A stretch of DNA of 44,808 bases. It comes from Candidatus Saccharimonadota bacterium. GTDB taxonomy: Bacteria > Patescibacteriota > Saccharimonadia > Saccharimonadales > UBA4665. Below the pieces are notes generated by a model. That model made no database searches, was not told where the DNA came from, and saw nothing but the letters and a program-made list of their open reading frames with translations. Position 1 is the first letter of the stretch. Each line of letters begins with the position of its first letter. This document shows positions 1 to 7,829 of this stretch, piece after piece. The position numbers and the translations under genes were made by a program. The stretch spans positions 1 through 44,808 of the forward strand of contig DAHUZY010000002.1 in the NCBI GenBank assembly GCA_027314885.1. Reading direction: 5' to 3'.

Positions 1-384
1 TTCTCGTTTCAGTACTCGCTTAGTGGCTGGTCCAGACAGGCCGTCTAGTAGATCGTCAATCCTAGCTAGCTCCACAATGTCTGTCCGGGTATAAATACCC
101 CGAAAAATTGGCTGAGTACGAGGAGATAAGGCAAGATGCCCACTAAGAACATATTGATGCAATAGCCTAGTGAGCTGTGCTCTGGAATAACCAGTGATTT
201 GGCTAAGGTAAGCTTTGACAATCGATTTATCTGGTTTGGTCAGAGTTGTGTAACTATGTTTAACCAATACTTGTTCTAGAAAAGCATAGGCTTCTGTTTT
301 GTTTTGGCAACTTAGTTTAACAATATTATGGCCGCTGACATATTGAGCCATTTGTTTTAGAGTTGGTATATGTGTGGTATCCAT
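1..384 (-). CDS. Transposase (DDE integrase family), N-terminal part, cut by window edge
   Basis: The reading frame runs leftward from an ATG at 384 to the window edge without a stop, giving 128 residues. The middle reads KAYLSQITGYSRAQLTRLL, a helix-turn-helix typical of a family of integrase-catalytic-region transposases widespread in CPR bacteria and proteobacteria. It is followed by a basic linker, YTRTDIVELARIDD and GLSGPATKRVLKRE, also typical of that family before the DDE core. The catalytic core would lie beyond the left edge, so it is unknown whether the gene is intact. Two direct repeats lie between its start and the next gene and are probably the element end. Family assignment is from remembered motifs. 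Confidence 0.72.
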   Translation of the reverse strand, partial: MDTTHIPTLKQMAQYVSGHNIVKLSCQNKTEAYAFLEQVLVKHSYTTLTKPDKSIVKAYLSQITGYSRAQLTRLLHQYVLSGHLALSPRTQPIFRGIYTRTDIVELARIDDLLDGLSGPATKRVLKRE

Positions 385-422
385 GTGTATCGTCATACCT
401 CCATGCTGCCACACATACTGAG

Positions 423-480
423 TTCAGGCTCATTTTGCGTTGGAAACCGAACACCACTTCAGGCTCATTTTGTATTGGAA
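423..480. repeat. Two 23-bp direct repeats, probable transposon end
   Basis: Copies at 423-445 and 458-480 match at 21 of 23 positions. Each starts TTCAGGCTCATTTTG and ends TTGGAA. They are separated by 12 bases, giving a 35-bp period. They lie just upstream of the leftward transposase start, so they are most likely tandem transposase-binding sites in the right end of the element. The element boundary is probably close to 480. Confidence 0.6.
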
Positions 481-484
481 GAGA

Positions 485-496
485 GTCCAGCTGGAC
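485..496. repeat. 12-bp perfect palindrome GTCCAGCTGGAC
   Basis: A perfect dyad sits between the transposon end repeats and the Mur ligase start. It could be an operator remnant, part of the target site of the element, or chance. No function can be assigned. Confidence 0.3.
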
Positions 497-519
497 GCCT
501 ACACCCCGAAGGCTGTACT

Positions 520-1845
520 ATGAAAACCATTATGCATATATACTTTTCGGGCATTGGCGGCGCTGGCATCGGCCCATTGGCGCAAATCGCACATCAAGCA
601 GGGTATAAAGTCAGTGGCTCAGATAAGCGCGACTCTCAATACATTCAGTATTTGAAAAAGCATGGCATCACCGATATACATATCGGGCAGACGCGAGAGA
701 TTATTGCAGCGGCGCACGAGCATGAACCAATTGATTGGTTTGTGTATACATCTGCGCTACCGCTGGAGAATCCAAATGCCCCTGAGCTTGCGTACTGCCG
801 CGAGCAAGGCATCAAAGCTTCCAAGCGAGACGAGTTGCTTAACCTAATTCTGCAAGAAAAGAAGCTTAAAATGATTGCTGCTGCCGGTACTCACGGCAAA
901 ACAACTACAACCGCTATGCTGGTATGGCTATGCGTTAAGCTTCAAGAAAAACTGGGCGTACCTGTCAGCTATCTCCTGCCCGCCAAGACTAACTTCGCCG
1001 AAATGGGTAAGTATAATCAGGGAAGCCTATACTTTATCTACGAAGCCGACGAGTTTGACCGTAACTTTTTGGCATTTGAGCCGGCGGTCAGTGCAATTAC
1101 GGGGGTGAGCTGGGATCACCACGAAATCTTCCCTTCTCGAGAAGACTACCAGGAAGCATTTCGGGAATTTATCTCTCAATCAGCACATACATTTATCTGG
1201 AGCGAAGACGCGGAGTACTTGGGACTCCAGACACCTACCCGGGGGAATATACAAGTGCTTAATAGTGACGACTCACACCTTAAAGAGATAGGGCTGCTGG
1301 GTCAGTATAATCGAATGGATGCCTGGTTAGCTATACAAGCTGTTCATCGTATCACTGGCTGTCCGCTCAACGAGCTTATTGAATTAATTAACAGTTTTCC
1401 AGGTCTTTCTCGAAGGATGGAACAAATCCTACCAAATCTGTATAGCGACTACGCGCACACACCTGAAAAAATACGCGGTGCGATGAGTGTGGCGCTGGAG
1501 ATGTCGGCCCAGACCGGACAAAAGCTCATTATTGTGTATGAACCACTGACCGATCGGCGACAGCATTATATGATTAACGACTACAAAGATTGCTTCAGTG
1601 GCGCCGATAAACTCTATTGGATTCCCAGTTACCTGGCTCGAGAAGACCCTACCCAACGAATTATTCCGCCTGCCGAGCTTATTTCACACCTTGACAATCC
1701 GTTGATTGCCAAACCGATGGAACGGGATGCCGGACTCGCGCGTGTTATACGTAAGCACCTCGATCTGGGCGACATGGTTGTTTGTTTGGCTGGAGGTGGG
1801 GGCGGCAGCCTCGATGATTGGCTTCGGCAAGAATTTATTGATTAA
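520..1845 (+). CDS. murC: Mur ligase, UDP-N-acetylmuramate--L-alanine ligase (MurC) type
   Basis: This cytoplasmic ATP-dependent ligase is predicted to add the first amino acid to UDP-MurNAc in peptidoglycan synthesis. It has 441 residues from ATG 520. An N-terminal Rossmann-like UDP-binding motif, FSGIGGAGIGPLA, lies near residues 9-21. The ATP loop GTHGKTTTT is at about 123-131, EADEFD at about 175-180 and SWDHHEIFPS at about 197-206. The C-terminus ends in a glycine-rich VVCLAGGGGGSLDDW segment, as in MurC/Mpl. The frame is open further upstream, but that part runs into the transposon repeats and shows no family similarity. ATG 532 is an alternative start and would fit the leaderless pattern seen elsewhere. 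An Mpl-type tripeptide ligase is the main alternative function. Confidence 0.85.
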   Translation: MKTIMHIYFSGIGGAGIGPLAQIAHQAGYKVSGSDKRDSQYIQYLKKHGITDIHIGQTREIIAAAHEHEPIDWFVYTSALPLENPNAPELAYCREQGIKASKRDELLNLILQEKKLKMIAAAGTHGKTTTTAMLVWLCVKLQEKLGVPVSYLLPAKTNFAEMGKYNQGSLYFIYEADEFDRNFLAFEPAVSAITGVSWDHHEIFPSREDYQEAFREFISQSAHTFIWSEDAEYLGLQTPTRGNIQVLNSDDSHLKEIGLLGQYNRMDAWLAIQAVHRITGCPLNELIELINSFPGLSRRMEQILPNLYSDYAHTPEKIRGAMSVALEMSAQTGQKLIIVYEPLTDRRQHYMINDYKDCFSGADKLYWIPSYLAREDPTQRIIPPAELISHLDNPLIAKPMERDAGLARVIRKHLDLGDMVVCLAGGGGGSLDDWLRQEFID

Positions 1846-1852
1846 AAGCACA

Positions 1853-2185
1853 CTATCTATTGTCGCCGTCGCCGCTGAGCACACCTCGAGCCTTACGGCT
1901 GCTGAGCTTATCGAGATTCTGACTCGCGATCTTTTCAAAAGGAATTCCAAGCTCGTGGGCAAAAACCGCCAGATACCATAAAACGTCACCGAGCTCCTTG
2001 CCGAGTTCCGCCTTGTCTGTTTCAGCCATAATCCCGTTCTTATCCCGGATGATCTTCTTAACCTTTTCAGCCACCTCCCCAGCTTCACCATTGATACCCA
2101 GTACCCAGTGAAGCGAGTCCTTGAACATGTCACCCGTACTAATTACGGTAGTGAGGGCCTGTCTTTGATACTCGTTAAAGGTCAT
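1853..2185 (-). CDS. MazG-like nucleotide pyrophosphohydrolase
   Basis: A small 110-residue all-alpha NTP pyrophosphohydrolase, predicted to hydrolyse (d)NTPs to monophosphates as house-cleaning. Metal-binding motifs are visible: GEAGEVAEKVKK at about residues 33-44 and KELGDVLWYLAVF at about 63-75, the usual E..E and E..D pattern. Its length fits single-domain MazG-like proteins. It lies 17 bases after the threonylcarbamoyl-AMP synthase gene but seems to have its own extended -10 box (TGTTACAAT, 2192-2200). That box is placed so that transcription would begin at the ATG. The natural substrate cannot be told from sequence. Confidence 0.88.
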   Translation of the reverse strand: MTFNEYQRQALTTVISTGDMFKDSLHWVLGINGEAGEVAEKVKKIIRDKNGIMAETDKAELGKELGDVLWYLAVFAHELGIPFEKIASQNLDKLSSRKARGVLSGDGDNR

Positions 2186-2191
2186 GGCCGT

Positions 2192-2200
2192 ATTGTAACA
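2192..2200 (-). promoter_or_regulatory. Extended -10 box TGTTACAAT, leaderless promoter for the MazG-like gene
   Basis: On the minus strand TGTTACAAT is followed by six bases and then ATG at 2185. The predicted start site coincides with the A of the ATG. No Shine-Dalgarno sequence is visible. Confidence 0.5.
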
Positions 2201-2202
2201 TC

Positions 2203-2757
2203 TTACCCTACTTTACCTGCACCTTGGCGGAGCACCTCAATAGCGTCATCTACGATCTGGATAACAGTAGAGGGCTGACGTCCTGAAAGGTCGCCGCCGT
2301 CTTCATAAAAATCTATATTATTATCAAAGTAGGCCTTGGCTTCGGCAAGATTTTGGGCTGGTGGCTGGCCGGGCAAATTTGCACTGCTCGTGAGCAGTGG
2401 GCCGGTTTGTTTCAAAATTGCTTTCAATGATGGCGGTTCCGGGAGACGCACTGCCAAGCTCTGTTTGCTGCAGTGGAGATACTCAAGCCCGGGGTCACTG
2501 ACTGGTATGACGACACTTATAGGGCCCGGCCAAAATTGCTCTACCGCTTTTAAATAACGGCGTTTTATACCGAGGGATTGGAGTTGGTCAATGTCTGCAG
2601 CGATGACGGTTCCGGGTTTTCGCTCGCGGTGTTTCAGATTGTAAAGCCGTGTCACTGCTGCTTCATCGGCAGCTCTGGCTACGAGGCCATATAAGGTATC
2701 GGTAGGGATAACCCCAACGGCGCCGGGCCGCTTGAGACGCGTAGCTATATCTGTCAT
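2203..2757 (-). CDS. tsaC: Threonylcarbamoyl-AMP synthase, Sua5/YciO/YrdC (TsaC) family
   Basis: Predicted to make L-threonylcarbamoyl-AMP from threonine, bicarbonate and ATP for the t6A37 tRNA modification. It has 184 residues, the usual size of the single YrdC domain without the Sua5 C-terminal domain. The start reads GVIPTDTLYGLVARA (about 14-28). The basic KHRERKPG segment (about 42-49) corresponds to the K-x-R nucleotide-binding motif. SLAVRLPE and LLTSSANLPGQPPA (the S-x-N motif) follow. Its ATG overlaps the stop of the upstream 84-residue gene by four bases, so the two are co-transcribed. The TsaB/D/E partners are not in this window. Confidence 0.9.
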   Translation of the reverse strand: MTDIATRLKRPGAVGVIPTDTLYGLVARAADEAAVTRLYNLKHRERKPGTVIAADIDQLQSLGIKRRYLKAVEQFWPGPISVVIPVSDPGLEYLHCSKQSLAVRLPEPPSLKAILKQTGPLLTSSANLPGQPPAQNLAEAKAYFDNNIDFYEDGGDLSGRQPSTVIQIVDDAIEVLRQGAGKVG

Positions 2758-3008
2758 GGCTTAGTTTTTATATATGCATACGTAGCGAGCGCAGCGAGTC
2801 CTAGAACAATAATGACAGTGGCGACAATCGCTGTGGCCACGCCGCTATTCGTTGTCTTCTTCACCGGGGCGGGGGGCTTCTTTACAGAGGTGGCAGATTT
2901 ATGGACTGGCGCTTGCTCAACTGGTTTAGTATTATCCGCTGGCTGCGGTGTATGAGCCTGGTCTGGCCGCAAATGTACTGGTTCCATAGTTGTTTGTGGA
3001 TTGGACAT
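2754..3008 (-). CDS. Small membrane-anchored protein of unknown function
   Basis: An 84-residue protein rich in Pro, Lys and Thr, with one C-terminal membrane segment (VATAIVATVIIVLGLAALATYAY) and a short KTKP tail. The long proline-rich part precedes the membrane segment, suggesting a C-tail anchor. ATG 3008 was chosen because an AAGGA site lies 11 bases upstream, the same spacing as for the DsbA-like gene. ATG 3017 is too close to that site. A longer frame from 3077 would start upstream of the strong promoter at 3052-3060. It overlaps the tsaC start by four bases. No family is recognised. Confidence 0.55.
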   Translation of the reverse strand: MSNPQTTMEPVHLRPDQAHTPQPADNTKPVEQAPVHKSATSVKKPPAPVKKTTNSGVATAIVATVIIVLGLAALATYAYIKTKP

Positions 3009-3051
3009 CTTGGGCATGTTCCTTTTACTATCTTTTGCGTGTTGCAGTGAA

Positions 3052-3060
3052 AGTATACCA
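3052..3060 (-). promoter_or_regulatory. Extended -10 promoter TGGTATACT
   Basis: TGGTATACT on the minus strand is identical to the box before rfbB at 23853-23861. Transcription would start near 3045, giving a leader of about 35 bases with an AAGGA site for the 84-residue gene and tsaC. Confidence 0.6.
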
Positions 3061-3095
3061 TGAAAGCCGTCTGCCAAACTCAGGGCTGGGCTTGT

Positions 3096-3923
3096 TCAAA
3101 GATAGTATTGCCGGCGGTGATAATTAATTAATTTTTCCTGACAGAGTTCATTGAGAACCCGGTTGAGGCGTTCATCACGACAAGCGGATTGCAGTTGCTC
3201 CCTTTGCATTGGTTGTCGGCTGAGCAAACGAATAATCTGACCACGGAGCTGGCGGCGAGAGCCCATAAATGGAGCCTGCTTCTGATAGCGGGCGCTTCTT
3301 CTACTTGGATTTTGCAGTTTACTCTTGAGGTAACTGCCATAGTCCATAAGCGCCCAGTACCACTGCCGTGGATTCTGGTCATCGAGGGTTTGCTCAATGA
3401 GAGGATAAAGCCTGGCATCGGTCACAGACAGGTCATCTGCAAAAAAGTTATGGATAAACACCGAGCGTATGTTTGTTTCAATGAAAACGACCGGTTCGTT
3501 GAAGGCATATGCCCGGATGGCAGCTGCCGTGTTCGGTCCGATACCAGGAAGTTTTGTCAGCTCTGCCGCCTGTCTGGGCAGCGCATAGCCTTGCGCCGCA
3601 ACCATTATCGCAGACTGATGCAAGAACCGGGCCCGACGGTTATAGCCTAGGCCATTCCAAAGTGTTAAAACTTCGGCTTGGGTCGCGTTAGCCAGGTCTC
3701 GCATGTGTGGAAAGGCGGTTAAGAACTGCTCGTATTTCGAGAGCACTCGGCTAACTTGGGTCTGCTGCAACATTATCTCACTGACAAGTATTTTATATGG
3801 GTCAAAGCTGCCATCTGTTTCGGGTTGCCGCCACGGCAAATTATGTCGCCCTGCTTGTTGATAATATGTCACCACTGATTGCCGGAATTGTAACGTGTCT
3901 GCTTCATTAACCATATGTGCCAT
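3096..3923 (-). CDS. MutY-like HhH-GPD DNA glycosylase without Fe-S cluster
   Basis: A 275-residue base-excision-repair glycosylase of the EndoIII/MutY superfamily. MutY-type signatures are LPWR (29-32), SEIMLQQTQV with the catalytic-type Glu49, GLGYNRRAR (91-99) and the helix-hairpin-helix LPGIGPNTAAAI (125-136). Three departures stand out. The second catalytic acid, normally Asp in DGNVxRV, appears as Glu149 in FIETNIRSV. The four-cysteine Fe-S loop after MDYG (193-196) is missing. The C-terminal 8-oxoG-recognition domain is replaced by a short winged-helix-like segment. Substrate preference is therefore uncertain. The start may be ATG 3914 if the shared -10 box at 3926-3932 is used. Confidence 0.85.
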   Translation of the reverse strand: MAHMVNEADTLQFRQSVVTYYQQAGRHNLPWRQPETDGSFDPYKILVSEIMLQQTQVSRVLSKYEQFLTAFPHMRDLANATQAEVLTLWNGLGYNRRARFLHQSAIMVAAQGYALPRQAAELTKLPGIGPNTAAAIRAYAFNEPVVFIETNIRSVFIHNFFADDLSVTDARLYPLIEQTLDDQNPRQWYWALMDYGSYLKSKLQNPSRRSARYQKQAPFMGSRRQLRGQIIRLLSRQPMQREQLQSACRDERLNRVLNELCQEKLINYHRRQYYL

Positions 3924-3925
3924 TG

Positions 3926-3932
3926 TATTATA
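3926..3932. promoter_or_regulatory. Symmetric -10 box (GTATTATAG) shared by two divergent genes
   Basis: The plus strand reads TATTAT (3926-3931) and the minus strand TATAAT (3932-3927). The plus start site would fall near 3938, five bases before the ATG at 3943. The minus start site would fall near 3920, just before ATG 3914 of the MutY-like gene. The same nonamer occurs at 44355-44363. Confidence 0.5.
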
Positions 3933-3942
3933 GGTATATCTA

Positions 3943-4782
3943 ATGATTAGTTACATATCCCGGTTTGCCAAACGCATTGTTGTGCTGTTGCCTGGCCTCG
4001 CTATTGCATATCTATCGTTTCGCGATGTATTTCCCTATTTCCACCGCCGCCTGCCGGTTGTGGTTGCCATACTCATCACCTATGCGCTCATCGCCTACGT
4101 ATTTATCCCGGGACTCTTTCGGGCTTATCGTATTCTAAGGCCAGCTGACCATCTGCCCTTTTACTGCGTTACCCCGGATGGCTTTGCCTCTGATCCCCTC
4201 AATATAGGCATCATTGGTACCCGAAGACAACTCATTACTGCCATGGAGGCGGCTGGCTGGCGACAAGCCGATCCGCATACACCACTGAATGTCATCAAAC
4301 AAATTCTTAGCTTTTTGCTCAGCCGGGATTACCCCACCGGTCCGGTCAGCAGCCTGTTTCTTTTTGGACGCAAGCAGGATCTGGCTTTTGAGGTTCCGGT
4401 AAACGGGGTCAGCAACCGGCATCATGTACGTTTTTGGGCTACCACGTACGAAGAGGGCAAACACCTGGCAGTTCATACCATCCATTGGCACCACCGCAAG
4501 CGGCATATATATGGAGATAATTTGCTTTGGGTCGGTGCTGCCTCACGAGATATAGGCCTCGCCCCAATCCGGCACAACTTTCAACTGACACACCTGATCC
4601 ATCCTGACACTGATAAAGAGCGCGAGCTTATTGTCAAACAACTGCACGATCAGAAACTTGTCAAACGTCGAACTTCTGTTACCCTAGACAAACCCTATCG
4701 GCTCATCAATCGGGCATGGACAGCGTACGCGCATACCGATGGAGTCATGGCTGTGGTCTACCTGCCGACACAGAAGTCTTAA
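3943..4782 (+). CDS. LssY C-terminal-domain membrane protein
   Basis: A 279-residue protein with two N-terminal membrane segments (about 10-28 and 36-60), then a soluble domain. The motifs DPLNIGIIGTRRQL, AMEAAGWRQAD, SLFLFGRKQDLAFE, NRHHVRFW, LLWVGAASRDIGL and THLIHPDTDKERE match the LssY C-terminal domain family. That family is often found fused to PAP2-type phosphatases or free-standing in membrane proteins, and its biochemical role is unknown. The gene diverges from the MutY-like gene and converges with the beta-propeller gene, sharing four bases of stop codons. Confidence 0.75.
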   Translation: MISYISRFAKRIVVLLPGLAIAYLSFRDVFPYFHRRLPVVVAILITYALIAYVFIPGLFRAYRILRPADHLPFYCVTPDGFASDPLNIGIIGTRRQLITAMEAAGWRQADPHTPLNVIKQILSFLLSRDYPTGPVSSLFLFGRKQDLAFEVPVNGVSNRHHVRFWATTYEEGKHLAVHTIHWHHRKRHIYGDNLLWVGAASRDIGLAPIRHNFQLTHLIHPDTDKERELIVKQLHDQKLVKRRTSVTLDKPYRLINRAWTAYAHTDGVMAVVYLPTQKS

Positions 4783-6698
4783 AAGCCTCCGTATTCATAG
4801 TTGCTTGAGCTGGCAGGCTCGCTGTAACTTGAAATAAACAACGGTTGCCTGCCCCCACTCAGGCCACTGGCGGGTATTATGTACAGCCGCCCACCGCGGT
4901 CGAGCAGGAGATATTTATCCGTGTACCAGCCATAGACATGGTAGCCGCTGAGCGCAGCAACTTGCTTGGGGCTACCGCCGTTCGCGTTGCCGGTGAAGAT
5001 TATGTCCTGGCCGTTTTGTTGTTCAGACCAGGCTACAGCATTTCCAGAAGGTGATGGAACATACATCGGGTTTGTTTGATTAAAGGTTGCCTGATTAATG
5101 CTTGCTGGGGCAACGCCGCCATTTGTGTATTGATAATAGGTGATTTGGCCGGTTGATGTATTTGGTATAGAAAAGTACACGCTGTTCGGTGCAAAACGGT
5201 TGGCGCTTATCTGGCCGGTGTTGTTGGCGATGAACGATTGGTAGTCTTTTGGTGTCTGGCCGCTGAGCAGAATAACTCTCAGGGCGTCGTTTTGCGTTGT
5301 CAAGCTATATCCACCTTGAGTTATCCATTGGGTGTTATACGAAAGTCCATCACTGGTAATAAAGAAATTCGCTAGATTTTGAGTCGCATAGCTGCCGCTG
5401 GTGCCCACCGCTTGGTTTTGATCCAGCTGGTAAAGTTCACCCTGGTCTGCCCTATATTCTTTGACCGCCTCATAACCCTGCTGCCATGGGTTGAGGCTAT
5501 TATTCGTCAAACTATAGATGAAATAGTGGCCGTACCAACCGATTAGGTTAAAGCTCGCATTGGTGCTGTCAAAGCCCGTCATTTGTTTATTGGCAGTATT
5601 TATAAGATACAGTGCCTGGTGCCCACCGCTGCGGTTTGCCTCCAGCAGCAGATAGTGCCAATCGGTCGAGGCAATCAGCCGGGTTGTAGCAAGTGCTTCC
5701 TGCCCGGTACCAGCTATGAATACCGTTCGATTGCTGCCATCAAGATTAGACTTCATAACATTAAGCATGCCTCCTTGGTTCAACAGATAGTAGATACTGC
5801 CCGCTGGAGTAAGCTGAAAACTGTTTGTCACCAGTTTGGCAGTAGTAACAACAATAGTCACCTGTGCGGTATTGTAGCCATTCAAACTAATACTGGCGGG
5901 GTCGTTTGCGTGAGTGGTCGGCATGGCGATGGTGGCGTGTCCCTGGGAATTTGTTTTGGCAGTAGTATTAAGGACATGTACCTCGGCACCAGCGAGCGGT
6001 TGTCCGCTGATACGGTTTGTAATCGTTACCCCTATTAAGCGTCCGGTTGCCTGCATCGGAACCGTAAGCTCGTGGCTACCTGAGAAACCCACAAAGCGGT
6101 TTTCAGTTACGGTTCGGTAATAGTGTTTGGCCACAACCAGTTTATGTTTGCCCACGCCGACTTGCATGGTTACGCGGCCATTGCCATTTGTTTTAACGGT
6201 TTCGCCTGCAAGAGTGATAGTCGCATCACTGACCGGTGTTTTGGTCTGCTCATCTATGACACTGATGTTGAGCTTTTCTTTCACCACTAGTCCGAGTATC
6301 TTATACCGGGTGAAGGGGGTTGCAAACAAAGCAATGAGCACAATGAGCACAAAAACCCAGGTCCACTTACTTCTCATTATTCGCTTGAGCTTGTTTCTCC
6401 AGCCTGAGGAAGTGGGTTTCACGGCTGACTGGCGGTTGGCGATCGCATCATCAACCGCTAACACCATATCACTCTCTCGGGCCATAATGTCATCAACAGC
6501 TTGATCCGTTTCAGGATTATCAAAGGTATCTGACAGAGGTTTTTCAAGGGAAGCCCTTTTTTCGGGGGTTTCTTCGGCCGGTACCGTCGCAGCTGGTTTC
6601 GTTCGCCGCACATGTATGGTTCCACCTGATGACCGGGGCAAGTCCGGGGCGGTGGTGGGTTGGTCTTCGTGATTACCGTTTTCCTGATTGGCAGCCAT
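4779..6698 (-). CDS. Membrane-anchored protein with carboxypeptidase-regulatory-like repeats and beta-propeller
   Basis: A 639-residue type II membrane protein. Residues 1-110 are a hydrophilic, acidic/proline-rich cytoplasmic tail. A membrane segment (WTWVFVLIVLIALFATPF) lies at about 112-129. Two beta-sandwich repeats follow (about 143-215 and 222-297), each with the 'D/G-A-x-V/I-x-L-x...T-N-x-x-G' pattern of carboxypeptidase regulatory-like domains. The C-terminal 330 residues have repeated blade-like segments (STDWHYLLLEANR, YHVYGWYTDKYLLLDRGGRLYII) resembling TolB/DPP-type propellers. Most of the protein should be extracellular. ATG 6698 is preferred over a TTG 18 bases upstream. A perfect inverted repeat abuts the start. 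Function unknown; surface binding is plausible. Confidence 0.65.
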   Translation of the reverse strand: MAANQENGNHEDQPTTAPDLPRSSGGTIHVRRTKPAATVPAEETPEKRASLEKPLSDTFDNPETDQAVDDIMARESDMVLAVDDAIANRQSAVKPTSSGWRNKLKRIMRSKWTWVFVLIVLIALFATPFTRYKILGLVVKEKLNISVIDEQTKTPVSDATITLAGETVKTNGNGRVTMQVGVGKHKLVVAKHYYRTVTENRFVGFSGSHELTVPMQATGRLIGVTITNRISGQPLAGAEVHVLNTTAKTNSQGHATIAMPTTHANDPASISLNGYNTAQVTIVVTTAKLVTNSFQLTPAGSIYYLLNQGGMLNVMKSNLDGSNRTVFIAGTGQEALATTRLIASTDWHYLLLEANRSGGHQALYLINTANKQMTGFDSTNASFNLIGWYGHYFIYSLTNNSLNPWQQGYEAVKEYRADQGELYQLDQNQAVGTSGSYATQNLANFFITSDGLSYNTQWITQGGYSLTTQNDALRVILLSGQTPKDYQSFIANNTGQISANRFAPNSVYFSIPNTSTGQITYYQYTNGGVAPASINQATFNQTNPMYVPSPSGNAVAWSEQQNGQDIIFTGNANGGSPKQVAALSGYHVYGWYTDKYLLLDRGGRLYIIPASGLSGGRQPLFISSYSEPASSSNYEYGGF

Positions 6699-6699
6699 G

Positions 6700-6726
6700 C
6701 GCTTATTGTGACACAAACAATAAGCG
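6700..6726. repeat. Perfect 10-bp inverted repeat abutting a start codon
   Basis: CGCTTATTGT at 6700-6709 pairs perfectly with ACAATAAGCG at 6717-6726 across a seven-base loop. It begins one base upstream of ATG 6698 on the minus strand and lies between the aldo/keto reductase stop and the propeller-protein gene. No U-run follows it on the minus strand, so an operator or a translation-blocking hairpin is more likely than a terminator. Confidence 0.55.
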
Positions 6727-6749
6727 TTTTGCTACTTACTGGTCAAGTA

Positions 6750-7727
6750 TTAGCGATTGACTGTCGACATGTCTGGGTAACGGTTACCTGCGGTGCTGCC
6801 TGGGGGTATGGCTTCACTGAGTTGGTCAATTTCTCCCTTGCTCAACACAATATCGACTGCAGCGATGTTCTCTTCTAGGTATTGCTGGTGTTTTGTGCCG
6901 GGGATAGGCACAATATCTTGTCCTTGCGCAAGCACCCAAGCCAGTGCAACTTGTCCCGGTTTTACTCCCCTGGCGTCGGCAATTGCTTTCACTGCCTCTA
7001 CTATCTTTAGGTTTTGGTAGAAGTTTTCTCCCTGAAAGCGCGGCTGTTTGCGTCGCCAGTCGTCAGCCGGCAAGTCTTCCGGCTTGCTCCAGCGACCGGT
7101 GAGAAAACCGCGGCCAAGCGGACTATAAGCAACGAAGCCGATGCCTAGCTCCCGAACGGTATCAAGAATCTCTTTCTCCGGATCCCGGGTCCATAAACTA
7201 TATTCTGTTTGCAGGGCGGTGATAGGGTGCACCTTGTGGGCTCTACGAATAGTCCCCGGTGCCGCCTCGCTCATACCCAGGTACCTTACTTTTCCTGCCT
7301 GTACAAGGTCGGCCATGGCACCAATAGTGTCTTCTATGGGCACGGTTGTATCCACTCGATGTTGGTAATACAGATCAATGTGATCAACACCAAGCCGCTG
7401 CAAGCTCGCATCACAGGCTTTTTTCACATACTCCGGCTTACCGTTAATGCCAACCCAGCTGCCATCAGGGTTTCGCTCGTTTCCAAATTTGGTGGCAAGT
7501 ATTACTTTATCCCTTCTCCCTTGGATGGCTTTACCGACCAGCTTTTCGTTCGTAAAGGGGCCGTACATATCCGCGGTGTCTAAGAAGTTAACTCCGCGAT
7601 CAAGGGCGTAGCGAATCACATCGATTGCTTCCCCCTCGTTACTGGTGCCATAAAAATCGCTCATTCCCATACAGCCAAGGCCTATGGCTGAAACCTGTAA
7701 ATCCGCTCCGAGCATGCGTGTTTCCAT
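6750..7727 (-). CDS. Aldo/keto reductase
   Basis: A 325-residue soluble NADPH-dependent oxidoreductase with the (beta/alpha)8-barrel AKR fold. The catalytic tetrad is visible: Asp50 and Tyr55 in [10 protein letters not shown], Lys80 in LATKFG and His123 in LYYQHRVD. The cofactor end reads [17 protein letters not shown]. The GCMGMS start and WSKPEDLP segment resemble the perakine-reductase/YakC-like AKR subgroup, a judgement from memory. Substrate unknown. It is transcribed alone, with AGAGGGGG before its ATG and an extended -10 box farther upstream. Confidence 0.92.
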   Translation of the reverse strand: METRMLGADLQVSAIGLGCMGMSDFYGTSNEGEAIDVIRYALDRGVNFLDTADMYGPFTNEKLVGKAIQGRRDKVILATKFGNERNPDGSWVGINGKPEYVKKACDASLQRLGVDHIDLYYQHRVDTTVPIEDTIGAMADLVQAGKVRYLGMSEAAPGTIRRAHKVHPITALQTEYSLWTRDPEKEILDTVRELGIGFVAYSPLGRGFLTGRWSKPEDLPADDWRRKQPRFQGENFYQNLKIVEAVKAIADARGVKPGQVALAWVLAQGQDIVPIPGTKHQQYLEENIAAVDIVLSKGEIDQLSEAIPPGSTAGNRYPDMSTVNR

Positions 7728-7756
7728 AATAAAACCCCCTCTTTATTCTTACTATT

Positions 7757-7765
7757 AGTCTACCA
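7757..7765 (-). promoter_or_regulatory. Extended -10 promoter TGGTAGACT
   Basis: TGGTAGACT on the minus strand places the start site near 7750, giving a leader of about 22 bases that contains the AGAGGGGG Shine-Dalgarno site of the aldo/keto reductase gene. Confidence 0.45.
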
Positions 7766-7817
7766 GTTATTGCTTCCCCTGGCCGTAAGGTTTCCCACCG
7801 CTCTCTTGTCAGACGCG

Positions 7818-7823
7818 TATAAT
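7818..7823 (+). promoter_or_regulatory. -10 box TATAAT of a leaderless promoter
   Basis: TATAAT is followed by six bases and then ATG 7830, so the predicted first transcribed base is the A of the start codon. No good -35 box and no Shine-Dalgarno site are visible. Confidence 0.55.
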
Positions 7824-7829
7824 ACAAAT

